DNA of 64,000 nucleotides from Linanthus parryae (taxonomy: Eukaryota; Streptophyta; Magnoliopsida; Ericales; Polemoniaceae): the NCBI GenBank assembly GCA_023055425.1, contig JALGPY010000015.1:2602001-2666000 (forward strand). Direction: 5' to 3'. The notes beneath the pieces are model-generated. The model ran no database searches and was not told the origin of the DNA. It saw only the letters and a list, made by a program, of their open reading frames with translations. Position numbers and translations under genes: made by a program. Shown one piece after another: positions 9,185-20,250 of the stretch (its first letter is position 1; every line of letters begins with the position of its first letter).

Positions 9185-12100
9185 GCTTCCAACTTCTTTT
9201 TCTTCATTTTTTTGGTCTTTTCTTCACTTGCCTTCAACTTCTAGCCTCCACTTTTAGCTTTCCATGTTTCCGAAGTTCGCTTTCCCTCGAATTCACCTCT
9301 CCGAGCTTCCAGTTCCTGAAATCTACAAAACAAAACATACTGGAACATCAAATGTGACAAAAGTAACTCAAATAACGCGAAAAATGCCAAGACAATAAAT
9401 GTTTGCGCTCAAAAGCTCAATCATCCTCAAATTTCCATGAATTGGCCAAAACTTCACCCAAACGCTTCAAAGAACAAGCAAAACTTTAGTAAATATTATA
9501 AGAATATAATCCGCAAACGGAGATACCAAATACCCCTACACTTACCACTTTCTCGTCCCGAGCAACAGTTAAAACCAACCAATTCTTCACCACACACATA
9601 CTCCACCTAAGTCAACAAACAGATCGAGACACTTGCATAATTTTCAACACCCGTTGCATACAAACTTAGGCTAGCTGAATCAAGACCAAAACATGACTCA
9701 ATACATGAATCGTAAATGCAACTGACGCAGATTACTAGCGCGTATTACGCAAGTGCACAGATAAGTAGTAAGAGTGGGGTATTTTTAGAACTCCGGGTTG
9801 TCGAACCCTCCAGGAAAAGCTCGCAACAAGTTTATAATTAACAAAATAGCGCAGTTCACTGAGTAGCCGGAGTAAAAAGTTATGATTTGTGGTGTTGCCA
9901 CCCCCAAACAAGTGGATGCGCTCAATAAAAAGAATAATAGTAACTGGAATTAAGAAGAATTCTTAATCAATTAATGGAGAGAACTAGGCAATCTCGTTGA
10001 TCACCCAGGGTTGTAAACGATGTGCAAATTATCTGAGCAACACGTTAACTATATTCTAACTAAGCCGGGTAACAGCGCTGACTATTTCCTATCGGTCTCA
10101 AGTCATTCTACTTCACGGTAGACACAATCTCCTATCGTTCTCTTGTGTCTACCGGTCCGTTCTAGTAGGCTAACGACATGCACAGCAACGGGTCCTATCG
10201 GTCCACCGTTGCACGAAACATACGAATCTCACCAACCGAATCTACCCACACTAGCCAAACCTAACACGTCTCTTCTCAGTCTCAGTGATACGGGATTGAT
10301 GTTCAAGTCTCATCCTAGTTAGTTAGAATCAATGCCGTGCATTCACTAACTAAGCAGTGTTTTCGGTTAGCAACTCCATTAACACTGAGTATTAAGCACA
10401 ACACAAGAACAATTGAATTAAAATATTGCTAAATTTAAGCATGAATCGACTACTGAACAAACCCTAGTTCTTGAATCCTAGTTTATCTCCTAATCGTGTC
10501 ACTCAAGTAGGATACAAAAATAAACATGAAACTAGAATTGCTTCAAAAGAAGAAATCAATAAATCATGAAGCAAAGATCAAATCCGGAAAATATTCATCG
10601 TTTACATGAACCCTAGGCTCTCAAATCGAGAAGACTAGTAAAATTTGCTTAGCTAATCATAACTAAATATGAAATAACAAATAGTTTCTCCATTAAAATT
10701 GAATAAAAAGAGTAGAATAAATCAAATGCAAAGAAGCTTCAACGGTGGCTTCGTGTTCCTCGTCGTCTCCTTCGTCTCTTCTCTTCTCACGTCTGTCTCT
10801 TGTAGAATGACTCCCCTTGATTAATTGTAGTTGTAGGGTATTAACTATTTCCAATTAGGTTTAGGAAATAATCAAGACAAAACTACGTAGTTTTGAACCA
10901 ACAAAGCCAGTTATTTTTTTCTTCCTTCCGTCCGTGTATTTTTTCTTAAGCAGATCGCACGACCTCAGTAAAGTTGATCGTGCGATCTGCTTCCCTCTTG
11001 CGTCAGATCGCACAAAATATTTCTAAAGACCAAGTCTTATCACACGATCTGCAATATCAAGTCGTGCGACCTGATTAGTTGATCGCCCGATCATCCACTA
11101 AGATCGTGAAAACAGTAAGTTCTTCAATTTTCTTCTCCGGATTTTTTCTAAGTCTTGCTCCAGATCGCACGACCTCTGTAAAGCTGATCGTGCGATCTGC
11201 TGAACTTTTTTATCTTTATTCTGCGCCTACTTCCTCTCTTGTCCTTTCTTGACTAATCCCGATCTTTGTCTCAATTTCAGAAGTTCGTTTCTCCTCTTCG
11301 TTCAGTCTCCGAGTTACGTTTCCTGTTGAAACAACACGAAACACACCCATGCGATCACACGTGACAAAATAACATAAAATTACGCGAGAAACGCCCGGAT
11401 TTATAATTTATCGCTCAAAGCTAAACTTTTTTTTGAGAGACGCTCAAAGCTAAACTTACTAACTCAAGTTCATAGTGTATTTCTACTATAATCTACCAGA
11501 AATTCACACAAAACGGTGCACAAACGTAGAAGAAATATAACTCTAATACAAAGTTATAAGCAACAAGATAATGCAAACTACGCCTCGATCTTAACTCAAC
11601 GCATATTTTCACAAACCAAGTTCTTTTATCTTTATATTTTTGCAAGATCGGGCAAGCTCAAGTTCATCAAACGGGCGTGCAATCTAACTCTTAGTCTCTC
11701 AAATCGCAAAGCATGCCACATAGAGATGTAAAAGTTCATGAAGACTTACTCTTCAACTATCTTGAAATACCATTAGAGAACATAGCGGGTTTAACTTCCC
11801 TATCCAAAAATGCCTAACCCTTCGTGTGTGCCGATAAATGGTAGAAACATTCAAGCTTAACCGAGGGCTCCATTCGAGATTTTATTCTAACAGGTTAATT
11901 TTGATGAACGCCCAAGGACGGTGGCATATGCTCTTTAAAAGGGAGGTCCTACTTGTCATGAAAACCCTCACCGAAGCCCGTGCTCACACTCCCTCACCAC
12001 AATGAAATTAATCCTTAACCCAATCTTCACAACTCCGGCATTCGATTCCCTCACCACGGATGTAACGCCGTTCTCGCGGCAACAATCGTAAAGCAGGTAA

Positions 12101-12345
12101 ATATCAAATCTTCCACTCGGAATTTAATAAAATGATAATCAAAGTAAAATAAAGAACCCTTTACATTCCTTCTGTTTCTAAATTTGTTTCGTTTTTCTTT
12201 TTTGTTTCTTTTCTTTTTTTGCAATGAGGGGCATTCCACAATATCAACGTAAAATAACAACTGTAAGTTGGAGTGTCCTAGATATAACGAAACAAATCAA
12301 GTGGGGTTGAAAACTGTAAATATGAAAAATACATGACAAAACATC
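9185..12345 (-). other. Degenerate non-coding sequence, possibly from an Athila-like gypsy element
   Basis: No usable coding frame. On the minus strand there is a GGGACGAGAAAGTGG block followed by AAGTGTAGGGGTATT (about 9560-9525), which resembles the polypurine tract before the LTR of Athila-type elements. Another purine run, AGTGTGGGGGTGA, lies at about 12346-12358. Between them are an AT-rich stretch with repeated 'ctatcg(g)t' phrases at 10087-10210 and the hairpins listed separately. Copy 1 of the Tat element is inserted at its left edge. The family call is tentative. Confidence 0.35.
10950..11199. repeat. Repeated GATCGTGCGATCTG hairpins
   Basis: GCAGATCGCACGA (10950-10962) and its exact complement (10978-10990) form a 13-bp inverted repeat with a 15-base loop. 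A second copy has 12-bp arms at 11161-11172 and 11188-11199 with nearly the same loop. A diverged one lies at about 11037-11068. Confidence 0.8.
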
Positions 12346-12369
12346 ACCCCCACACTAAATGAAACTCAA

Positions 12370-13990
12370 TCTCTCTCAAGTAGTCGAATAATGATGAACT
12401 ACGTTCCACTGCCCATCCTATCTTCCTCAACACCAAAAATATAATGTAATTTCGTGGCCCGTCCTCCAATAAGCTCAACAACTCAACCTTGTATGTGCGG
12501 AAAAATTCCTCGCACTACGGCTCGCCTCCTGATGATGTTGATGCAGGGACACGATTCACTGCCACACCAAAGTGTGTTGCCGTCTCAAACTATTGCATAT
12601 ATGCTCAAAATGGCGTTATGTCATGTCAATATTCAATGGGGTGTCTAACGAGTCCATCTATAGGACAAAACACAACTCAAAAGACAATTAATTAAATGAA
12701 TGGAATGCTCCAGTATCAATAAGAACTTATGCCCAATAATGAAACAATAGAAATGTACCTTGAATTACCGATGGATCTATCAACTCCTCAACTGATGCAT
12801 GCATTCCCAGTCGCACTAAATTTGTGACTAACTAAACACGACCTTGTGCTCCCCGAATTTTCTACCCACCTCGTTGAGTTCTAGCCTAATGGTTAGATAA
12901 TCCAAAGGTAGATCCTTGAACAGGTCTCTGATCTTGATGCAGAAACTGACTTTTGTGGTGTTTGGTACTCTTATCATGACGGCGCTGACTGTGTAGAATG
13001 AGACTTATGCTCTGATTGACCCACCATATGTGGTCCGTGACCCTGGGTACAATAACGACTAATGTTCCCAACTTGTCCACATTGATAGCACGTCCTAAGT
13101 CCTACCATTCGTTGTCGAGTCCTGTGAATATCCTTGCTGAAGTCCTTGGGAACGACATCCCAATTGTAATCTCTGAGGGAACTCTAAAACACGATGTCTA
13201 GACTGATTATAGTGGTGGAACATATAATTTCTTTGATACACATGTTCATTACCATATGTTGGAGCAGGAGGAACTGACCTAAATGGTCGATGGTGGGCCT
13301 GCGAGTACGAATTTATGTCAGAGGTGTTAGGATGTTTCGAGATATGACTCGAGGTTCTGTACTAGTACCTCTTGATGTGTCTTAATATCCCTAATCCTTT
13401 TAGTATCTCTCTATGTTTCCTCCACAGTTGTTGCTGCCTCTACAAGCTTGGAATAGTTAAGAATCCGCAAAGCTACCACTCTTTTCCTGATAGCTAGCCG
13501 TAAACCGCACTCTAATTTCTTGCACATCAACTCGTCATTTGCAATATCGATAGCATGACTCCCTAGAGAGGAGAACTTGACCTCATATTTGTGCCACTAT
13601 CATAACACCACCCTGAATCAAAGCAATAAACTGTTCTTAGAGCGAATCCTCAGGTATTTCTGGAAAAACAACTTTCCCAAGAAAATCTTGGAGAAATCCT
13701 CAACAGTCTTTGTAATCGTGGAGCTCGCACGCTTCCACCAATTATAGGCATCACCATTTAAATGATTCATCACAAAGTCCACTCTCATAGTATCATCCTT
13801 GATGCTCAGAGTATCTGAATTGCGGCTAACTTGCTCCAACCGCTCATCTGAAGCTAGAAGGTCTTGTTCACCATAAAACTCAGTTGTCTTCATAACTAGA
13901 AACTCCCTCAAGGCTATAGGAGTTGAATTATTATCATCTCTAGCCTAGGTTTGGGCTGGAGTGCCTTTCTTGATCGCGCTAGTCATCTCT
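12370..13990 (-). pseudogene. Gag and protease remnant of a gypsy (chromovirus-type) element
   Basis: The segment 13911-13618 encodes a Gag core: MRVDFVMNHLNGDAYNWWKR followed by KTVEDFSKIF, as in chromovirus Gag. Further along the minus strand a zinc knuckle CYQCGQVGNISRYC occurs near 13085-13040, with the usual His replaced by Asn. A degenerate protease signature (VLIDTGAFHSF) lies near 12715-12680. Many stops and frameshifts. RT, RNase H and integrase are absent; the sequence to the left is of different origin. Confidence 0.65.
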
Positions 13991-14437
13991 CGCAATGTAT
14001 TGACAACCTTGCTAAATAATTCGTGGGGGATAGCATGCAGTTGTGATGCACTAGTATTACTAGCTTGATTCGTGTTCTCCACCCTAGTATTACCAACATC
14101 TTGAGCCTCTGTCGTTGAAACTACAACTATAGTCTTTTCATTAATCTTAGTAGTTCTAATCTTTTCGAGGCCATCACTCTATAAGAAAGCTTAAAAAATA
14201 ATTAGTCGTGCAATTATTCTAAAACCAATTCAAAAAATATGGTCACAGTAATAATGAAAAATGAACATGTAGTACTCAAGTAAAAAAAAGTGAACGCTTC
14301 TACAATACACCGCAACCACGTACATAACTTAACAAGGCAACACAAATTACCAAACACGTCAGTAAGTATCACATAAACTCATGTATGCCAAATATTCACA
14401 TAATACATTTACCTCTTCCCCTATATTCGTACCTAGA

Positions 14438-14449
14438 GTTTTGATACCA
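14438..14449 (-). promoter_or_regulatory. Degenerate initiator-Met tRNA primer-binding site
   Basis: The minus strand reads TGGTATCAAAAC three bases after the LTR end (TTACA at 14453). It matches TGGTATCAGAGC, complementary to the 3' end of initiator tRNA-Met, with changes at positions 9 and 11. It lies upstream of the gag remnant. Confidence 0.65.
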
Positions 14450-14452
14450 TGT

Positions 14453-15055
14453 TGTAATTCCCCGATTTCCTTAACCCGAGCACGGAGATAGAATTACAAA
14501 CGACAAGGTGAAAATTGACATAATTGATAGTGTAGGTTCATATATTAATTTCTCTCAAATATTTCAAAAAATAATTATGAAATTTGGTAGGAATAATCAT
14601 AGGAGGGTGTATAACAACCCACTAAAATGATTTTGAAAAGAAAAGAGGTGTAGGAGCTGTAAGAAAAAAACGTGTGGCTGGGCATTAGGAAATTCAGAAC
14701 TGTGACCCTAACTTTATAATTTGATTACTCCTAAACAGTAAGTTCAAATGTGATGAATTTTGACACGACATATATGTATAAGTGTATAATACTCCATAGA
14801 AATAGTTTTGAATAATAAAGAGTGGTGCTTGACTTGTATGCGCAAACGTGGGGCTGATCGGTAAAACACTCAAGACTGCAACTCAAACTTAAAAATTCAA
14901 TAACTCTTAATCCATAACTCAGAAAATTATGAAATTTGGAAACCGAGTTGATCCATGAGTGTAGAATATCCCCGTAAAACAGTTTTTCAAAATAATGACC
15001 TGAGCTACCACTTATTAAAGAATTTATCTACTTTCAAAATATTCTGAATGAGTAA
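14453..15055 (-). repeat. 5' LTR (partial) of the degenerate gypsy element
   Basis: The minus-strand LTR end is GGGGAATTACA at 14453, adjacent to the primer-binding site. The outer end is not clear because a plus-strand copia LTR stub takes over near 15056. Most of its length is the tandem repeat listed next. Confidence 0.55.
14573..15005 (-). repeat. ~175-bp tandem repeat inside a gypsy LTR (about 2.5 units)
   Basis: The phrases ATGAAATTTGG or ATGAATTTTG recur near 14577, 14753 and 14929, each followed by GTGTATAA or GTGTAGAATA and then TTTTGAA. Two full diverged units and part of a third are present. Confidence 0.6.
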
Positions 15056-15540
15056 AAAGCTCGCTAATGATCTTATCATAGGAACCATAGGGACTAAATA
15101 GTAATTAGTTTATACGTAGCTTCTAGTAGCTTCTTAGTATTCTATATAAAGAGTTGTAGTCCTGCACTATTATATTTCAATACTAATATTTAGTTCTATA
15201 TGGTATCAAAGCGGGCTTGATCCTGGTAACCTAATTCTTGCTTTCGCCTCTGGCGGGCGACACCACCACTAGACGCCCGTTGGAATTGTTAGTTTTCTTT
15301 TTTTCTATCCTAGATTGCTTTCATTTTCATCAGCACTACGGTGTAAACCCCAAGGGTTACGATCCTAACCTAGAAGAGCAAAGCTCAAAGTCCACCCACA
15401 GATGTCGGACCACACTGGTTTTCGTGGTACTTCACAGTCTGCGTCAACCACTCTCTTTGCCGTCGATTAAAAAAATTCCTTCCTGTTTTGGTCGCCAATC
15501 TCGTCTATAATCTCCAGAACCATTGCACCTTGCGTAGGCA
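15056..15540 (+). mobile_element. Truncated Ty1/copia element: LTR end and primer-binding site
   Basis: A TATA box (TATATAAA, 15143-15150) precedes the LTR end (TTTAGTTCTA) at about 15198. TGGTATCAAAGC at 15201-15212 is an initiator-Met primer-binding site with one change. The downstream leader GGGCTTGATCCTGGTA is typical of copia elements. A short gag-like start is readable near 15402 (plus strand), but it is broken at once. The element is cut off where the next one starts. Confidence 0.6.
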
Positions 15541-15564
15541 TGCTTTTCTTTCAACACTGCACAA

Positions 15565-15973
15565 ATCAATCTCAAGACATGGTTCAGTAACAATGAGCTA
15601 GCTACCTCCACGACCCGAAAAAACCTCATTTATTAGAGAGAAACACCATGAATACAACCCACACAATGTAGAGCACTACCTATAGCCTTTATATAGGCCT
15701 ACTATACATATTGTGCCCAAAGATATACCAAAACCGAGCTAACGAACAAGGAAACAACTAATTGGCCGCCTCCAGGACTCTGTTCGCACGAAGACCAAAA
15801 CATCTTCGCACGAAGTACTTCGTACGAAGGCATCGGGCATCCGCACGAACAGCTGCTGTGAGTGTTTGTTTTCTTCGTCACGTGCTCCTCCGTTTGGTTC
15901 TTCTCTTCCCCCGCTTCGTCGCCAACTCCTCTCCATGCTTAAGTCCATTCAAGGAACCCATATATTTCCAAAA
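15565..15973 (-). repeat. 3' LTR of the gag-only copia element
   Basis: Matches the 5' LTR from about 17330 rightwards, once the inserted solo LTR is skipped. A segment of about 50 bases at the end next to position 15565 appears deleted. The outer boundary is approximate. Confidence 0.5.
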
Positions 15974-15989
15974 TAATCTCCACCTTTCC

Positions 15990-17250
15990 TTGAATCCTCT
16001 CATCTGCTTGCGCTTGAATTAGCAGATTCTCTCCAATAAACCCCAAATCTACAAGTTGCTCCAACTTCGCCAAGTTCCCGCAGTGTGTGCCCCCAATGAT
16101 GCTCCAAATCCTTCAATCAAAACCTATCGATGCTCCAAATATGGTCGAGTTCCTACAATTGAATCATCTGCTTGTTGTTCCCACTCCCACCGAGTTGGTA
16201 CAACAAGTTCGTTTGTTGTTCCGACTCCCACCGAGTCCCTACACCAAAATCCCAAATACGTGTCCCCTTCACGTGCAGTGTCTCTCGTCAGAGACTCCCT
16301 TATTCCATCCTCCTCCTCTTCATTAAGAGCACGGATTCCCCCTTACCCCCCCCCCCCCCGACGGGGCCTAGAGCACAAAGTCATCTTCCACAGCCATGTC
16401 TGCAAATGCCTTTCCCTTCGAACACTCCCTCTTCCAGTGACCCTTCTATTTACATAATGAAAAAACATCGTTTGGCAAGTTATGACCCTTTTTCTTCCTT
16501 TTACCATAAGCCCCATTGGATTCCATGAATGCACCCGACCGTCCGTACCCCCATATGCGGCCCTCTGTCACATCTCCCTTGTGTGTAAGGATGATCTTAC
16601 CTCCTCAAATGTGAGAGTCTCCTTTATAGCACAAGCACTCTACACGAACCCCTCAGAAGACGGTGATAGAGAACCCAAAAAAAATTAGTGCGGCATCTTC
16701 ATCACTTATCTTTTTATTACTATTTCGCAACTCAAGAAAATATTATTAAGACGATCCAAGTGATCTCTTAGATCCGTACCTTCCCCCATGCATAGACCAA
16801 CGAGTTGCTGCTTTAGCCTCAACTTGTTGGTGAGCGACTTCTTCTTTTAGAGGGTCTCCAACTTGCAACATAGTTTCTCATCCGTCTCTTGATCTGCAAC
16901 CTTTATGAACACGGCGTATGCCAAACCCAACATGATCGTTAAGTGAGCTCTTTCCTCCATCGTCTTAAAATCATTGGCAGTTTTAGTATCCCCCTCTTTA
17001 TCTACAGCCAATGGAAACCACATGCCTTGCTGCTATAACAAAGCACGTACCTTAATCTTCCATGATCAGAAGTTGTTTCTCAACTTTTCTATCTTGGTCA
17101 TCCCCCAGTCATCTTCTCTGCATATCCTTTTCCAGATCCGTAACCCCCGAACACGTGCTCCACCTTGATCGCGAAACCGTAGATATGAATTTCACGGATT
17201 GTGAAACCCTAGCTCTTTAGCTCCACCTTGATCTTGGAACACCGCAACCT
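15990..17250 (-). pseudogene. Copia Gag remnant
   Basis: Read on the minus strand between about 16990 and 16700 there is a Gag core: EERAHLTIMLGLAY, then KVADQETDEKL, SLTNKLRLKQQLVGLCMG and EGTDLRDHLDRLN, the usual order in copia Gag (UBN2-type domain). Further on, near 16430-16375, is half a zinc knuckle (KGHWKRECSKGKAF) with a stop where the second Cys should follow. Several frameshifts. The rest, 15990-16370, has no recognisable coding sense apart from a C-run at 16347-16359. Confidence 0.7.
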
Positions 17251-17252
17251 AA

Positions 17253-17264
17253 GCTCTGATACCA
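17253..17264 (-). promoter_or_regulatory. Initiator-Met primer-binding site of the gag-only copia element
   Basis: The minus strand reads TGGTATCAGAGC, an exact match to the plant initiator tRNA-Met complement. It starts three bases after the LTR end at 17268. Confidence 0.85.
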
Positions 17265-17267
17265 GTT

Positions 17268-18953
17268 TGTTATGGTCTGGGTAGATCTCAAGAGTGATGA
17301 TACAGGATGAAACAAGAACACAAGAACACACCCGATATAACGTGGTCCACTAGCGATGACCTAGCTACCTCCACAACCCGGATAAAACCCCGTTTATTAG
17401 AGAGAAACATCACGAATACAACCCACACAATGTAGAACACGACCTATAGCGTTTGTATAGGCCTAATTAAAGACAGTATGTAGGCACACAATACAGGATC
17501 AATAATCTATAGGGGGGTTGTATTGAGTATGAAAGTGTTTGCAAAGAAGTGGAGTTTTAAAACAAACTGAGGAAGAAAAATGTATTTCAAGGACTTGAAA
17601 AAAGTTTCAAGCCCTTGGAATCAACTTAGACTATGAAAAGTTTTTTATAAAAGTTTTCAAGGCCTTGAAAATCCTTTCAAGCCCCTGAACAAAACACATG
17701 TTTTGAATCTTTGAACAAGATAAGCACATTACTGAAAGTAAAGAGCTAGAGACACAAAAGATTTATAGTGTTCAGTCATGAAGGACCTACGTCTCTACCT
17801 CAGGTATCTAATCCCTGCAGGATTTGCAACACAATTCTTATTAATTAAAAGCTAAGCCCTAGATCTCAAGCACAGAAAAGTCCCTTAATCTGTTACAGCT
17901 TGTGGTTCTCACTAACCTATCTAGTACCTGTCTAGATAATGGATCTAATAAGAATCTCTTGTTGTTCCTCTTGACCTACACCACGAGATTAAATGATTTT
18001 AAGTATAACAAAAAAGATATACAAGTTAAGAACAGTAGAAGAACACTACAAAATACTTTAAGCAATACATCTTGAAGTGTTCTTATGGATGCTGGATTGA
18101 ATGGAGATCTCCTTCACTAATGCTTCTCAATACTTGAGAGTGTTTGAAAGTATTTGGAAAAAGCTTGCACGAATTCTCTAAATAATCTTCTTGTTTGCTG
18201 CTTTGTTTGAAATGCAGATTTTTAGGATCTTCTTCAAACAGAACTTTCTAAAATCAAGCAGCATATCTTTGATTCTCTAACAGCTCTTTCCCAACGGCTA
18301 GTTGCTCAGTATCTTCAAAGATACTGATTTTATCTTTTATCTGAGAATGTTATGAAGGTCCAGACATGATTCCACAAGTGTATGATCCATCTGCTAGCTG
18401 GATTTCCTTTCTTGCATTTAGACACATTAGGAAAGAGTTTCCACAAAATAGGTAGCTAATTAATCCTGCAAGAAACTCAGTCAAAAAATGAGATTAAGTC
18501 AAGATCAATCATCTGATTAGTTTGTCTTTCATCATCAAATAGAACATGATCAATCAAAGGTGTATAGACATCAAAACACAATAAATACTCCCCCCTGAGT
18601 TTATGCAGTGTGGTGCAGTGCTGTTTCAAAGGCTTTGAAAGCTGTTTCAAGGCCTTGAAACAGTCTGTGAACTTACACCTACTATTCAGCTTGTTCCCAA
18701 AGAAATACTAAAACAGAGCTAACGAACAAGGAAATAACTAACTGGCCGCCTCCAGGACTCTGTTCCCACGAAGACCAAAACATCTTCACACGAAGTACAT
18801 TGTATGAAGGCATCATGCCTTCGCACGAACGGCTGTTTTCACTGCTTGTTTTCTTCGTCGCGTGCTCCTACATTTGGTCCATTTCTTCCCCCGATTTTTC
18901 GCGAACTACTCGCCAAGACTAAGTACATTCAAGTAACCCCTCGATTCCCAACA
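17268..18953 (-). repeat. 5' LTR of the gag-only copia element, interrupted
   Basis: From TGTTGGGAATCG (18953) to CATAACA (17268) on the minus strand. Bases 17467-18677 are a foreign solo LTR. Without it the LTR is about 475 bp. Confidence 0.65.
17467..18677 (-). repeat. Solo Sirevirus-type LTR inside the copia 5' LTR
   Basis: The minus strand begins TGTAAGTTCACAG and ends CTTTAA, like the Sirevirus LTRs at 29613-30892. It shares the blocks 'aaagctaagccctagatctcaa' in part, 'gcaggattt(g/t)caacacaatt', and the palindromes TTCAAGGCCTTGAA. It is flanked by CCTAA (17462-17466) and CCTAC (18678-18682), a 5-bp target duplication with one change. No internal region is present, so it arose by LTR-LTR recombination. 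Confidence 0.75.
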
Positions 18954-20245
18954 GTAACAATAATAAAAAAATCAGAAGATGTAAATCCCACATTATTTCA
19001 CAAGTTGTTCATATCCAAGATTTCAAAGTCTGTAGGTGTCTCAAAATTCAGCATTAGATGTCTTTACTTACTTCTGCGGGTTCAATTATCAAATTCAATC
19101 TACTTAGAAAAAAGGTGACCTCTGTCCTCAAACAAAATCCTAAAATAGAAGCAACATCTCATCAACTTCAAAAGTGCATCACATAGACGAATTTTATTAA
19201 CTAAATGCATCTAAAATATTTTCCTTGTATGAAGCTCATGTCTAGACTCTCGACTCCAATCTAGCACCTGAAAAGTGAAGGAGTGAGCAAACCAACTCCC
19301 ATCAAAAGTAATAATTTACGGTACATAACTTGACTTGTCATGAAACGAAATTCACCGAAAGTATTCCACGGAATCATAGAGCCATGCATAATACTTTACA
19401 CCATCAGCGTAGATACAATGTGCATATATGATACATCACGTTAACCTATCAAATCATAATGTTTTAACACTCAAATCTTTACCGTTTGTGGAAGTATTAG
19501 CCAATACATGGCTCTGTTGACGACCACGCACAATGCATCCTCTTCAAAAATAAGACGAAAAATGGCTCTGCCTTGACTACATCACGCAATAGCCACACAG
19601 ACTATCCCCTCTTTACGGGTACTACCCGGGGAATGAGTTACCTCCTGTGCATGTTTATGGTCTTTCATTGTGGAGCTGATCAAGTCCAACTTAATTCTCA
19701 ATTGTATCCAACTAGTATCACCATCAACAACATGCCACTCGATTATTCTAAGGTTTGTAACTTATTATTGTAAATTAGACTAACCCATGACAACAACAAC
19801 TTCCGCATCCTCATGTAATTCGCATATTAAAGCCCAACATCATTTGAACCAATATGATGAAAAAAATATGGAGGCAAAATCGACGATTAATTTAAAAAAA
19901 AAAGGGGAAGGAATCAAATCAATGATAAAGTTAATAAAATAATTAATTAAAATAAATGAAACATTTGACCACCATAACTAAACCAAAAGTTCAAAAAAAA
20001 ACAATAAATTCTATCTCTCAGAATCTCTCTCGCCCATGGAGAACACACCTTAACCAACTTTCTGCCATTGATAGTCTTCTTCCTCGTGTTCGGCGACCTC
20101 AAACCCTGTTCTAACTCTCTCACTCACTCACTCACTCACTCACTCACTCACTCAATCACTATCTCCATGTCTTCAAGTAGCCGATTGAACGTCGCGGTGG
20201 TCGTTCAAAAGTAAGAACAAACCTTGTTGGAGGCCGGTTTCATTG
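18954..20245. other. Unassigned AT-rich sequence
   Basis: No coding frame of substance and no recognisable element end. A 'gaaaagtgaaggagtgagcaaa' phrase near 19270 resembles sequence often found in degenerate gypsy LTRs, but that alone is weak. The (CACT)n run is listed separately. Confidence 0.3.
20121..20154 (+). repeat. (CACT)n microsatellite
   Basis: About eight uninterrupted CACT units, followed by a diverged unit (CAATCACT). Confidence 0.9.
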
Positions 20246-20250
20246 ATACA

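Larger units (their letters stand above)
15565..18953 (-). mobile_element. Gag-only Ty1/copia element
   Basis: Two diverged LTRs on the minus strand flank a 1.3-kb interior that contains only gag. They share a long block around 'ctagctacctcca' and, further on, 'gaggcatc' and 'ccgcctccaggactc' (15740-15860 and 18715-18815). The primer-binding site is intact. The pol genes are gone. The 5' LTR holds a solo Sirevirus-type LTR. About 0.5 kb per LTR without that insertion. Confidence 0.7.

Noticed and set aside
9030..9240. 68-codon Lys-rich ORF
   Set aside because: It straddles the LTR end of Tat copy 1 and the flank, so it cannot be an ancestral gene.
12346..12360. Polypurine tract and LTR start of an Athila element
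   Set aside because: The purine run fits, but the partner LTR and primer-binding site were not found, and the flank can equally be read as decayed protease sequence. Kept only as a remark.
16056..16528. Overlapping plus-strand ORFs of 80-130 codons
   Set aside because: They are the antisense of a degenerate copia gag and are Ser/Pro-rich from pyrimidine-rich DNA; no family recognised.
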